DNA of 64,000 nt from Rhexocercosporidium sp. MPI-PUGE-AT-0058 (taxonomy: Eukaryota; Ascomycota; Leotiomycetes; Helotiales): contig JAGTJL010000013.1 in the NCBI GenBank assembly GCA_020746875.1, positions 496,001-560,000 on the forward strand. Direction: 5' to 3'. Positions 1 through 10,509 of the stretch are shown in pieces (the stretch's first letter is position 1; every line of letters starts with the position of its first letter). Position numbers and translations under genes: made by a program. The notes below the pieces were generated by a model. It saw only the letters and a program-made list of their open reading frames with translations. It did no database searches and was not told where the DNA came from.

Positions 1-2
1 CA

Positions 3-767
3 CCTACTGCTGCCCATCCTACGCCTCTCTTCGCAAAATTCACAACCGTCGACCGAGTGACCGTATCTCAACATGCTTCTGGTCAAATATATGTCCCCAC
101 TGGCGAGGCTTGCAGCTGCTCTACTCAATTCTCCACCATCCTCAATTCCTTACGCAGTCTCTCCTCTCAATCCAACCTCGAAGCAGACTTGACGGGCACG
201 CTAAGCGACAGTATATACCTCGCCGAACGACATCTATTTTATCTCTTCAAAAACGCTAATGAATTCCCCACTTGGCACTCTCCAACCTGTAGTTCCCTCG
301 GTCCTGAATGCTTCATCGCTGCGCAAATATACCTCTACTATACGCTAAGAAGTTTTCCTTTCGAAGTCCCTGTGATTCAAATGTTTTTGGAAAGACTAAA
401 AGATCGGTTGTGGGACAGTACGAGTGGGGAAGTAAGTGTTGTATGGGAGGGGAAAGAGCAGATGTTACTTTGGGTGCTGAGTTTGGGTGCTTTGGCTAGT
501 GTGGGAAATGAGGTGACGAGGATCAAGTTCGTGAAGGAGATGCAGCGAGTCTGCGAGACACTAGGTGTTGGTGGACTGGGAGGTTTTACTGCTCAGCTGA
601 AGGGCGTGGTGTGGAGAGAGCCTGAGAGAGACTTGAAACTGGTCGCACTGTGGAATGAAGTGCATGGTGGGATTTCTTTTGAGAGCTTAGAATTGGGAAA
701 ATTAGAGCTAGGTGAAGACTTCGGTATTGGCATGCAATCGGAAATGGAGATAGAATTTGGCTTCTGA
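3..767 (+). CDS. Fungal transcription factor, C-terminal part (5' truncated by window)
   Basis: The frame is open from the first bases of the window (codons start at base 3) and ends at TGA 765-767. The in-frame GTG at 57 is not a real start, so the N-terminal part, including any Zn2Cys6 DNA-binding domain, lies off the left edge. The visible ~254 residues look like the C-terminal helical half of fungus-specific transcription factors (Fungal_trans_2/DUF3468 type): a HLFYLFKNANEFP-like segment, then CFIAAQIYLYYTLRSFP, then a helix with LLWVLSLGALAS. That LLWVL.xGA pattern is typical of the family. Family assignment is by pattern recognition only. No intron is needed in the visible part. Confidence 0.55.
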   Translation, partial: PTAAHPTPLFAKFTTVDRVTVSQHASGQIYVPTGEACSCSTQFSTILNSLRSLSSQSNLEADLTGTLSDSIYLAERHLFYLFKNANEFPTWHSPTCSSLGPECFIAAQIYLYYTLRSFPFEVPVIQMFLERLKDRLWDSTSGEVSVVWEGKEQMLLWVLSLGALASVGNEVTRIKFVKEMQRVCETLGVGGLGGFTAQLKGVVWREPERDLKLVALWNEVHGGISFESLELGKLELGEDFGIGMQSEMEIEFGF

Positions 768-1770
768 TCGATTACGGGCCGTCAGCCTTTTTTTCTTTTT
801 TTTTGGCTCTGGAGGGAAAACGTTCCGCAAAGCGAGGAGATTTCTCTTTTGCCTGTTCGTGAGCTGTTGGAGGATTAAAAATCAAGAAAAGTTTTTTCTT
901 CAATCTCGCAAACATGCTTTCCGTTTTAGTTGATACTATGCTGATTCCAAATACCTCCTGTATTGTTCAAATTCTGTGCTGAACTCGATTAATGACATAT
1001 ACTAGAGTCGTGACGGTCTAAACCCCTCTCTTCGTTGAAAGGCCTCGAAACTCTGACCTATCATGAGTTAGGCATCTTTAGTAACTTGATATAATTCTAG
1101 AGTATGCCAGCCTCTGGAAATTTCACATAGACCAATCGAAGAGATTCTCCCTGGTAGTGTATACACCTCATCCTTTCTAATTCTGGAGTGGGGTAATCAA
1201 AGGTAACAGGTCCATCGCTCTCATTAGTCGCCTACTGAGACAATATTGCCTTGTTCACTTTAGCGCCTATCTTTATTTCTTGTCTAAGGCTTGTCGATTT
1301 TGAATTCCTTACAATAGAATCATTAAAGCTTGACCGGTGATTGACAGAGACCAGAATTTGGTCGGGTAGGACCCTGACTTTAATTTTGTGGGCGGCCACG
1401 TCACTTTGTCACGAGCCTCCACATTCCTCAAAAGGGTTTCGAAGACCAACCACACAACCCGATCTGGCTCGCATTTAAGACATGGATTTAATTTCCAGAC
1501 TCGAAAATTCTTTCGAGTTGTTCGAATAGTTTATATAGGCACTATAATATACGTAGCTACGGTTTATTTCAAAATATATTTTAGCTTTCGATATAGCAGA
1601 GTGCTAAAGCTAGATAGACCTTCATTCAAGATTTTCATCGCACATTTATGAGCTTGAGAAATTTTACCTAAGTGTAGGCATATCCGTTTTGTACATTCCA
1701 ATGCTATAAATACGGGGGCCCAAGGGCTGGCATGGCACTGAAACTGCGAAGAATGGAGGAAGCTAGGTAG
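768..1770. other. Intergenic, no gene seen
   Basis: AT-rich non-coding DNA. A TATA-like CTATAAATAC lies at 1704-1713. An ATG at 1732 opens in the same frame as the downstream CBM1 frame but stops at TAG 1768. No conserved coding segment was recognised. Confidence 0.4.
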
Positions 1771-2271
1771 AAAGTGTTTCACATCTACCTATTCGCTCCC
1801 ACTTCAAAGGAAGCTATTCTTCCTTCGTTCAAGGTTAAGTCAATACTTCTACCTGCGCCTTCAAACGTTGCTACCGTGGTTCCTATCGTTCAGCCAATTC
1901 CACCACCTGCGCCAGCAAGTGTCCTCCTTCCAGCAACCTTTCTTCTTCCTGTTATTTCCACGATCGAGCCTCCACCACCTCAGGCACCCTCGACTATGGT
2001 CACAACGACTAAGGAAACCAAGTTTTCTCCAGCTCCAGAGGCTGGAAGCACTCCAGTCGAGTTTGTCAAGGTAGCCGAGCCGAACAAGTCAGAGCCCCCT
2101 CCTGCTCCAACTATAGGTGAAGTTATCGTACTTGAGGTCTGGAATTCGCCTCCCCCAGTGCGCGTCCTTCAATGGAACCAATGTGACGGACAGGACTGGA
2201 ACGGTGATCATACTTGCGAGGATCCTTACGTTTGCAAGTACTTCTCAGATTGGTATTCCCAATGCGAGTAA
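1771..2271 (+). CDS. Orphan CBM1 (fungal cellulose-binding) domain with Pro-rich linker; start unresolved
   Basis: The frame opens after TAG 1768-1770 and ends at TAA 2269-2271. The last ~33 residues are a clear family 1 carbohydrate-binding module: they start QWNQCDGQDWNGDHTC, have four cysteines in CBM1 spacing, and end DWYSQC with the aromatic pair of the flat cellulose-binding face. Before it lies ~130 residues of Pro/Ala/Thr-rich sequence (PPPAP and PPPPQAP runs), the usual linker of secreted plant-cell-wall enzymes. No catalytic domain, signal peptide or credible ATG precedes it; the first in-frame ATG is at 1996. It is either the last exon of a gene whose 5' exons I cannot see, or a detached remnant of a cellulase-type gene. 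The CBM1 call is firm; gene status is not. Confidence 0.45.
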   Translation, partial: KVFHIYLFAPTSKEAILPSFKVKSILLPAPSNVATVVPIVQPIPPPAPASVLLPATFLLPVISTIEPPPPQAPSTMVTTTKETKFSPAPEAGSTPVEFVKVAEPNKSEPPPAPTIGEVIVLEVWNSPPPVRVLQWNQCDGQDWNGDHTCEDPYVCKYFSDWYSQCE

Positions 2272-4339
2272 ATAGGATACTTCAAGGGACCTTTGTTGAA
2301 GGATACGGAGTAGTGAAGCCTTCCTGTAGAGTCATGGCGTTTATTGGAATGCAAAGCTTGGGCGTTAGTTTCCTGTCATTTAAGTTGATTAAACATGTGT
2401 TGGTTTTTTGCGGTACTATATATGTGGGCAAAGCAGTCAGCATCTACTTGTAATACATAGGTCAATGTGCATCCATTTTGGAAACTGCATCTGACAGTTG
2501 CACTTTCCATCAATTGGTGTATTGCAACTTTGTGGGCGCGCCAAATTTACGGGGCAATCCTTCCTCGCTTAAAAAGCATCTCATTAGTCAGGCTCTAAAA
2601 TGTGCTTGGCCTGAGGAATAACGCGACCAGCAACATAGATGCCGTTAGAACTTTACAAATCAATTGCATTGGTGGGAATAAAATTTTCGCTAACATTTCG
2701 TGGGATGTTGAGCAATTCCGGGAGAATATGATTAGCTTGAATAGAGATCGCATTAGTGAAGCGGTATTTAGGAATTAAATTCAAAGTCCAGCGTTGACTT
2801 TCGGAAGTGAGCTGAAGCAAGACCTATCTCCTCGAGGTGAGAATGGTGACGCTCTGTGATGTGGCTAGTGAGGTTTAAGGTTCAGACATCTCATCATGGT
2901 CTGCCTCGACATTATACGACGTAGAGAAGACGAGGGACGGATTCAAACGAGCTACGTGTATTGCTTCGTGAAAATCTGCGGAGCATTTTCTAAGCCTCCA
3001 CCTGGTCCCCAATTTCTTCAGCAGTCCAATCTTTCCAATTTTTCAGTCCGACTAGTGTCATCAACAGAGATATGCCAAAAAAAAAAAGCAGCAAAGAAAC
3101 ACTCCGTAATCCTGATCGCCTTTAAAGGCGCAAGCAACTTACCCTTAACAGTATTTTTAATTCGAGCCTGGACGATTGCCTGGACTGTGGCATTAATAGG
3201 AGGGAATATCGCTCTGACTAGTCCGGCGAATGTCTGGAACATCGCACCCGCGAGGCTCTAATCCTTACGTAGTAGGGCTTGGTTATAAAAATCTCAAGAC
3301 ATGGATTAACAGTGTCGACGCCGATACTAACAAGGGACTTTGCAGGAAGTACATAAGCTCAATAGGTGGTCAATGGTGGAATGGGGACAGCGAGAAGGAT
3401 GTTGGACAGTCTCTAGGTAATGCTCCCAGACGCTAAACGCTGCAAGACAACCGACAATATGAGCGAGGCAATTACAACCGGTGTACCCCAGCCCAGTTAT
3501 ACACCTTCGAAGAGAGATTAGAGCAGCAGAAGTGCCTCTACGTGAATAAGAAGGCGCCAATCTAGCCAACACTTTATGACTACGGGTTATCAGCAGAAGT
3601 CTCCGCTCGCTCGTTCGGTATGGTGCGTTTCCACTGTGGCGCCGAATTTTCCGCTCACTTGAGCAGCTTCATATTTGCATTTTGGGCCCGAAGGTCGGCA
3701 TTTTGAGTGGCGGTCAATTGTAGATCTTGATTTGGATCCACTAATAAGGTCTGTTTGGAAAGAAAAATTTCTTACGCGAGCAAGAGACTGTTGTGTCGCT
3801 AACACAAACTCAGCGACTCGAAGACATCACAACTTCAAATTTGGCCCAGTTATATTGCTATTCATCCGAGAAGGGTTGAGTGTCGTGACGCAGCCTTCTT
3901 TGTTTTATGTCTATGGGATGTAAATTAGTTGTAGAAGAATAATCAAAGAGCCAGATATTCGTACCTCCACTTGCCACCGTTCTGGCCACCTTCCTGGACT
4001 TTGGGAATTTCGATGCTGTACTTTTAGGTTCGATGACCGGATTTACTTGAGATTTTCGTGTTTACTGAATGGGCTTAGATTTCCTCCTTCTGCAGTATTG
4101 CATGTGAATGATCATTATTGTTGGGGGAAGCACGGTGTTGGAAGGCATCCCTTCTGCTTCCAAATGTTTATTTCAACACCAAGCAAATGCGTCGATTCTC
4201 TCTCAGAAACATCAGAATCCACAACATCATCATTTTTTTCGCATCGACAGTGCCTCATTGATAATTTCAACAACCACTCACAAAACATTCCTTGGCCTTG
4301 CGAGAGGTCGCCTCCATCAATCAGGACCCATCCAGCACG
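2272..4339. other. Intergenic, no supported gene
   Basis: Several 60-120 codon open frames exist (for example 2896-3261 and 3675-3923), but none shows a recognisable domain, and strands and frames overlap at random. A Cys-containing stretch around 3150-3250 could be decayed coding sequence but is not assignable. Confidence 0.35.
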
Positions 4340-4770
4340 ATGGCAAAATCCAAGAAGGTCGCACAATCGCAAACATCGCCACCAGTACAGTCACCTACGA
4401 ACCAAAATAAAAAGAGGGGATACAGAGTATCCTCCGTCAAGCGCTTCTCGCCGAAAAAATCAGGGATCCGACCAATTCTGTATTTCATGTCAAAACCGTA
4501 AGCAGGTAGAGATGTTGTAAGGTCGATTGAGCCATTCTACTGCTCATGAAAATAACAAGAATAAATCTGCTGACGGTACTTGTGCTTAGTGTTCTAGCTT
4601 GTCTTCTTACTTGCCGAGATATTGCAACTCTTACCTCTCTCTGTGGCCAGCAACACGTCTCGGTACTTTGTGCTCACGACATATGCGAAAGTTGTGTTGT
4701 GGAGCATATTTGGGTGACAGCTATGGAGTTTGGTGGGGACTTTTATGGTGTCGATCCGTGGCTGTCTTGA
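4340..4770 (+). CDS. Small Cys/His zinc-binding-type protein, member 1 of three (model tentative)
   Basis: Proposed exons 4340-4384, 4464-4497 and 4598-4770 encode ~83 residues. The last intron is the best supported: donor GTAAGC at 4498, CTGAC branch site, acceptor TTCTAG ending 4597, frame kept. The upstream join is weak (donor GTACAG); a 37-bp alternative intron, 4427-4463, gives the same downstream frame. The cysteine core reads QFCISC...CLLTC...LC...LCAHDICESC, sharing the C-x-H-x-x-C-E-x-C ending with the genes at 7411 and 8435. That pattern suggests a small zinc-binding domain; the function is unknown. The poor 5' structure means a decaying copy cannot be excluded. Confidence 0.4.
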
Positions 4771-5372
4771 GATTGTATTCACGAGGTACATTGGTATTGC
4801 GTCAGGATCAATTTGAGGATGGATGAATTGATAGGCGGGTGAGTTGGGGGAGAATTATCGGTCCTTGGGACGCAAAATGAAAACCTGTCTCGCATAAGGA
4901 CGGAATCAGAGGCTATAAAAATCATTTGGAAGGAAAATACCAGACAAATCTTAGCCAAACAAGACGAAGCAACTGCGAAACCCTTGTTTTGAAATTTTGT
5001 GTATGAATTGTTAAGAGTTTCTAACTACAAGGACAAGGGAATGAATCCTGTGGGTATTGCCCGCTAGAGTCGCAAACGCCACATCGAGAAAGCGAGAAGA
5101 GCAGTGCATGAGAATTAATTGGCTATGCTCATTTCCAAGCATCAGTTTCAGATCCTGCGCTGTTGTGGTTGTTGTGATTGTTTTGTGGAGGCTGAGCATG
5201 CGCTGTAACCACGTGATCATGCACTTCGTCGGCACAGTCTCAAGCCTGCTGCTGCCTAATAATGCGACAGCTTCCCCCAGTCCATGGCTTTGTTCCTCGA
5301 ACATTTTCTCCCAGACTTGTTTTTAAACCAGAAGTCGAGATCTGATCTTGCCCTCGCTCACAAAATCTCGCA
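4771..5372. other. Intergenic / 5' region of the tetraspan gene
   Basis: No conserved coding segment seen. It contains the presumed promoter and leader of the gene starting at 5373. Confidence 0.4.
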
Positions 5373-6312
5373 ATGGCTGACAACTCCGAGAACACCCCTT
5401 TTTTAACTGACAACGACCACGATGACGGGATTGATGCGCAAGACAATGAGGAATACGAAGTCCCTCTCACAAAAACTCCAGCCAATTCACAGTTCAAACG
5501 TTCCATCAAGGCTCTGACGATTGTCTTGGTTATTTTCTTGGTTCTAACTGTCATGTTGGCGATTGCTTCGTTTGTGATGATTCAAGTCGTGCCGTTCAAA
5601 GGGTACATCTACAATGCTAGAGAAGTATTGAAAGATTTGGGTATCTGCGTACGTGTTCTCTCGTCTCATCATAAGGTCATTTACATCGTGTCTTTGTAGA
5701 TAACCATCTCAATGCGAGACACGTTCCTGGCCAACCATTCTAACTTCCCTTAGACCTTCGTCGCCCTAATCCTCTCTACCGTGATGCTCTTCATCCAACT
5801 ACCAATTTTCTTCAGCCTCATAATCGACATCGTTTTCCCGATTTTGATCCTCGTCTTCTCAGGCAACATCTTCGGAAACGGTTGGCCGGACAGGAACTGG
5901 TGCTACGAGTATTACCGCGAGCCTAGACTACCAGATCCCCAGTGCCTATATATGCGAGACATTGTAAAGATCCTGATGGGTGTCACCGGTGGATTGGGAT
6001 TTATCAGCGGGTGAGTTCTCTTTCTAATTTCTCGCTTAACTAAGTAGCTTGGCGTATATCTCTACACGGAAACTGATGACATCAATTCATAGCATACTCT
6101 TTATTGTGATCATGCTCTTGAGGGTCATTGCTATCTCTAGAACAAAGTTTTGGAAGAGGGGTATTGGGTTCGGATGCCCTACTGGACAGTATACTTTCTC
6201 GGTTACACTTGGAGTTATGAAGCGAGGCGGACCTAAAGATGGAGTTTCGAGGACTATAGATCCAGCCGAAGGAAGTGGCAATGCTGAGGAGGGTATATTG
6301 ATCGATGCTTAA
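5373..6312 (+). CDS. Predicted four-pass membrane protein, uncharacterised
   Basis: Exons 5373-5648, 5754-6010 and 6093-6312 give 250 residues. Intron 1 (105 bp) has donor GTACGT and CTAAC before TTAG; intron 2 (82 bp) has GTGAGT...CATAG. A 37-bp alternative for intron 2 (acceptor 6047) also keeps frame and would add 15 residues. The N-terminal ~47 residues are acidic and hydrophilic, followed by a strong transmembrane helix at about 49-74 (TIVLVIFLVLTVMLAIAS), two more at about 94-128, a loop containing NWCYEYY, and a fourth at about 160-185. The tail is hydrophilic. No known family was recognised. It is probably an integral membrane protein of the secretory pathway or plasma membrane. Confidence 0.65.
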
Positions 6313-7410
6313 GATATTGTACTGGTGTATCTATGCAAGTCATTTGGTAGAAATGGGGCTGTCGAGAGCTGTAGCTGAATGTTGATGATGATGATAATGC
6401 CTGGCGGGATAGGAAACATTCATCAAATTCAAGGGGAAAGCATGAGATAAGACACAAGTGGGGGCAGGGACTGTTTCTAATGATATAAATTTTACATTAT
6501 CTATTCCAACCGTCAAGTGCTCTCAATATTTACAAAGAGACCACCGGAGGCATGTGAAAAAGTCAAGGTTGTCAAGATGGAGTTGCTTCCCAAACCTGCT
6601 CGTCGAACTGACATTCAGGATTCAAAGAAATGTTCGGCTCATGTGAAAAGGCACTCAGATTTTTTCTTCCGGCTATGATTCTCCAGGTGTAAACTTTGTG
6701 AAAGTCTGAATACCTATCCCAATCCGCGTAACGAGAGTTCCCAGTCGCATCAAAGCGGCACCAGCAGCCCCCGAATACCCCATCAGCTCAGAGGCGTGGG
6801 TCTGGTCTGCACTCTAATCATCTAGCATCCGCCAGCCTGTTTACTAACAATGGCATTGAAGCCATTCGTATGTGTCTCCATGCCGCAAAGCAATTTGCGA
6901 CGAAAGGATTATGAACTAGCCAGTAACCTACATTCTGTATTTGTTTACTTCCGAATCGGCCCGATGAACGAGCCGAGAAAGGAACCCCCAACCCGATCAG
7001 ACTTGTCACCTCCTCAACACCCACGTCGAGTGTCCGAGATAGACGATCCCGGTTCCGAAAACAAGCCATCTGTCGTCGCAACCGAGAACTAATGGCGTCA
7101 TTCTCGGTTCGCCAAACAAAGGAAATATAAATTTCTATTCTTGAATCTCGGACACCAGCCCCACTTCTCAACTTTCTTTGTGTTGTACGCAACAACGAAG
7201 CCAGACCACAAAATACCAAGCCCAAACCACATCCACAGCTACTCCAAATCCAAGACTACATAACGGCGAGTTGTATCAATGCAGAAAGATTCGACACAAA
7301 GTCTGCCGCTGTCCTTCGCCTTGTACTTATTCAAGATCCGAAGTTGCTCGAGTTGAGCACCATTTTCCCACCCAAGTCCTTCGTTGTATCAGAAAGTCAA
7401 CCACTGCAAA
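6313..7410. other. Intergenic plus leader of the next gene
   Basis: No conserved coding frame. Short open frames on both strands overlap each other. The last ~200 bp are C/A-rich and look like a fungal 5' leader. Confidence 0.4.
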
Positions 7411-7788
7411 ATGTCTTCCCCAAATTTGTCAACCGCATGCAGTGATACCAGCAATCTAGGCTCGGCTCGAGACTCCAGAAAGTCGTCCTCTGCCTCGAGC
7501 TCATCCGCTGTGTCTATATGCCACCACACCAATTGGGTCTGCTGTGCCGTTCGTTAACCCTGACCCTCCTCCCATTTTCCAATCCTCCTTCTCCTTCTCC
7601 AGATTATTTCCTTCCCTCCTAACACAGAACAGTGCAATAAATGGACAAACCACCCAACCTACACCTGCCGCCGCCTCCTGTCTGGCTACACGCTGATCAA
7701 CTATGCATGGAAAGCCTGTACCCACGACAAGTGTGAGAATTGTGTGAAAATCACTGAGGCCAGATGGAAGGACAGGTTTCCTTACTGA
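7411..7788 (+). CDS. Small Cys/His zinc-binding-type protein, member 2 of three
   Basis: Exons 7411-7548 and 7633-7788 give 97 residues. The 84-bp intron has donor GTTCGT, a CTAAC branch site and acceptor ACAG, and falls between WVCCA and CNKW. The N-terminal ~35 residues are Ser-rich and low complexity. The C-terminal half is a compact domain: W-x-C-C-x-C, about 12 residues later another Cys, then AWKACTHDKCENC and a short basic tail. The paired CxC and CxHxxCxxC clusters suggest one or two bound zinc ions. The intron sits at exactly the same codon position and phase as in the gene at 8435, which argues for shared ancestry. No signal peptide, so probably cytosolic or nuclear. Function unknown. 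Confidence 0.65.
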
Positions 7789-8434
7789 GATACTCGATTG
7801 GACTGGATAGGGCTAAAGTACTGGAATGGGTCACAAGGGGTTCTCGCGGGCGTTGATGGATAGGCTTGGGGCTGGTAGTTAGAGGATGGATGGCTCGTTG
7901 CTGGACGATGACCAATGACTGTACAAATAGTATGGAGTTATGTTGGTTTCTTAAAATGGGAGATATTGGAAGCCGCTGGACAGCTAATTACCAATGTTCA
8001 TAAAAGCTTGATGGTTTTGCTTAGATACTCGCTGGTGCGACTGCCATCATCGTAGGAATACCCAGACCTGTAGTGCCGTCAGCTGGCTGTAACATGATCT
8101 CTCTCTGATTTTCAATTCTATAATTCTCGAGTGCTGCATATGTTTGAGAGCTGCACCAAGAGTTGGTGGGAATCGGTCGAGTCGAGTTAAAACCAAGTAA
8201 GTAAATTCTTGAAACAACTCTGCCGCGGCGATCCCGAAACCGAACTCGGTTATCCTCAAAACAAACAAACACCCATCTATTCACCTATACTCAACGACGC
8301 GCCATTTTTCTCCTCGACTCGCACACATCGTAATGATTCGCACAACAAATCGCAATGAATCAACCTGACGAACCTTCACCGCGCACCACGCAATCACCAA
8401 CGCAACCCCCCAATCTTCCTCTCCAGGCCTCGCG
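7789..8434. other. Intergenic with an upstream ORF before the 8435 gene
   Basis: No gene seen. A 27-codon upstream ORF runs from ATG 8355 to TGA 8436-8438, its stop overlapping the ATG at 8435 as ATGA. Confidence 0.4.
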
Positions 8435-9760
8435 ATGAATTATTCACGACCATCCCCAGCACCAGATTCAGAGCCAGATTCTCATCCCGAAGCCATGAGT
8501 ATATTATCCTCTGACTTCTCTCACTGCACTGCCTCTCCCAAATCGAAGTTCAGAACCAGCTTCCTCTTTCAACTTCCCACAAATAAGGTCTCTGAGCTGA
8601 TCAACGGTATTACTGGGTCGATCAAGCAGATATCCCGTCGTGGTACGCAGAAGAAGACTGCAAAAACTCGGGTACAGACCGAAACAAGATTCCAAAGACA
8701 AACCCAAGGCCCACCCCAAGAGCAAGCAAAAGATCATCCTCAAGAGAAAGTTCAAGCGGAAGCACTCTCCGCGTTTGACTCAGTAGAAACCCCTCCCCCA
8801 AGCACGACCATGGTGACCGGCCATCCTGATTCCTCATCCACATCCACATCCAAATTTACTCAATCGTCAATTACGCCTACACGCCGTTCGTCTGGCAGCT
8901 CAGCGACTATTACGGGAACTCCATCAATAGCATCTTCGACCCTGACATCCAGTAGTTCAGCGACTGTTGTGAGAGCTCCATCAATTGCGAGTACGACATG
9001 TACATTCAGCAGTTCAGCAACTCTCACAAGATCTCCATCAATGGCACCCACGAACCGCACATCAAGAAGTTCCGCGACTCTCCTAAGATCATCATCAAGC
9101 GCTACAAACCATCTATCCAGCACCTCAACAACCCTCGTCGGATCTTCAGCGGTCTCAAACCGTACAGTTAATACCACCCTCTCTACAGCCACACTAAGAG
9201 TAGGATCATGTTCGACCTGGATCCCAGCGGAGGCGCGAGCCTTGTCTTTGCCTTCGGGTTCGGCTCCAGAGGGAATTTTGAGGGTTAATGATGCGCCGGA
9301 CCCGGTGAAGTCGAAGGTTGCGATGAAAGGGAAGGATGATGGTGTTTGGATTTGCTGCATTGTGAGTTCTTTCCCTCCCATTTTCTCCCACCTCCCTACC
9401 TCTTTTTTCCTTCACATTTTGATCCTACCTCCATCCCATATTATACGAAGGAAGTGTCAGAAAGTATAAGCTGACATACCCTCACAGTGTCACAAATGGA
9501 CATTGACCTCCTCACCCAAATGCGTCAAGTGTCGCGCCACAGGCGAGAAGAAACCACATCCGGAATTCTGGCCGTGTTTCCACATCAAGTGTGAAGCTTG
9601 CGAGGAGTTGACGGAATGGGGACGTAAGGACTATGAGATGACTGGTGGGGCGGATGCGGGGATGATCGTTAGAGACTTAGTTAGAGAGGCTAGTGTGCCT
9701 GCTGGGAAGAGCGGAAGTACTGAAAAGACTGGAGGGGGAGGCTTGGGTGGATGGTTCTGA
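8435..9760 (+). CDS. Ser/Thr-repeat protein with C-terminal Cys/His domain, member 3 of three
   Basis: Exons 8435-9361 and 9488-9760 (intron 126 bp, GTGAGT...CACAG) give 399 residues. Residues 1-135 are basic and hydrophilic. Residues ~150-240 hold about four copies of a 19-residue Ser/Thr repeat that starts SSAT (for example SSATVVRAPSIASTTCTFS). The C-terminal part has the same core as the genes at 4340 and 7411: VWICCI, intron, CHKW, then KCVKC and PCFHIKCEAC. It ends in a Gly-rich tail. The intron interrupts the CC-x-C cluster at the identical site and phase as in the 7411 gene. Probable role: zinc-binding adaptor or regulatory protein; no enzymatic motif. An upstream ORF overlaps the start codon. 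Confidence 0.7.
8893..9140 (+). repeat. 19-residue (57-bp) tandem repeat within the 8435 gene
   Basis: About 4.3 diverged copies, each beginning SSAT or STT: SSATITGTPSIASSTLTSS, SSATVVRAPSIASTTCTFS, SSATLTRSPSMAPTNRTSR, SSATLLRSSSSATNHLSST, then a partial copy. The reading frame is preserved throughout. Confidence 0.75.
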
Positions 9761-10245
9761 TACTGTTGTCATCCTTGGAAAAGAGTTGGACAGGATGTGT
9801 TCGGAAAAGAGTTATTGAGAATTTTGGGGGTAAGAATGATGGGGATGCGGCAAGACATTCCCATTCAAGTCTTCACACCGCTATTAGATTTTGAGCTGTC
9901 AAAGTATTTAGGCGAAAAGCTGTAGGATTCTGTAAAGAGATGATAGAACCCACGTACAAGTCAACAGAATCACTAAAAATTTAACCTATAAGGGAAAAAT
10001 TGCTTGACGTGCCTCTCGCGCCTTGCTCCGTAGACCAAAACGACTTTGTACGTCCGACACACCCACAAGCACCCAATTCTCAAGTTAACCTACTGGCCGG
10101 AGCCAACCGAGGTAATGGAGTTCGAGACTGCGTATAAATGCCCATGGCCATACGATGGAGTCTTATGGCTTCTGACCTAATATGGAGCGCCCGAACGTGC
10201 TTTGCCAATCGTGCATTTTCGAAAACAACGACAGGTCTACGGAGT
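9761..10245. other. Intergenic, nothing recognised
   Basis: Presumed 3' region of the 8435 gene and spacer. No conserved coding sequence was recognised. Confidence 0.4.
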
Positions 10246-10509
10246 TCAATTAGCTGGCATCCATAAATTAGATGGAGAGGGGTGGCAGCTTAAAGTGGTG
10301 CCTTGCCTCTTCAGGTTTCGTTCTTGCAAACAAGCAGTCAAGATCTCAAAGAGGAGCTTGGTAGCATCAGCCTCGAAGCATTTGTTGTCTAGGCGTAGAG
10401 TCTTCCAATCTCCGGTACAGAAAGGAACAATGGCATCATAGATCTCCTGCGGCAGCTGGAGGCCCTCTTTGGTCTTGCTTGGGGAGAGTGGTGCCACGGT
10501 GATGTTGGT
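10246..10509 (-). pseudogene. F-box domain fragment
   Basis: The minus-strand frame encodes LPQEIYDAIVPFC, then a KTLRLDNKCFEADATKLLFEIL-like stretch. This is the F-box pattern of fungal Skp1-binding proteins (LPxEIYDxIVPFC, then LRLxNKxxxxxATxxLFxxx). After the F-box the frame diverges and stops within ~35 residues, so the substrate-binding C-terminal domain is missing. The frame has no in-frame ATG; it opens after a TAG that could be an acceptor site (CGTTAG, next to 10509). An upstream minus-strand ATG-containing segment near 10579 may be a first exon, but no donor is convincing. Best read as a truncated F-box gene. Confidence 0.4.

Noticed and set aside
2896..3261. 121-codon plus-strand frame with a DDCLDC-like alternate frame
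   Set aside because: Starts with ATG, but its sequence has no family pattern. The Cys-containing alternate frame is too short to assign.
4047..4520. 157-codon frame overlapping the 4340 gene
   Set aside because: Opens at TTG with no ATG in a sensible place. Only its 3' end (QFCISCQN) is used in the proposed spliced model.
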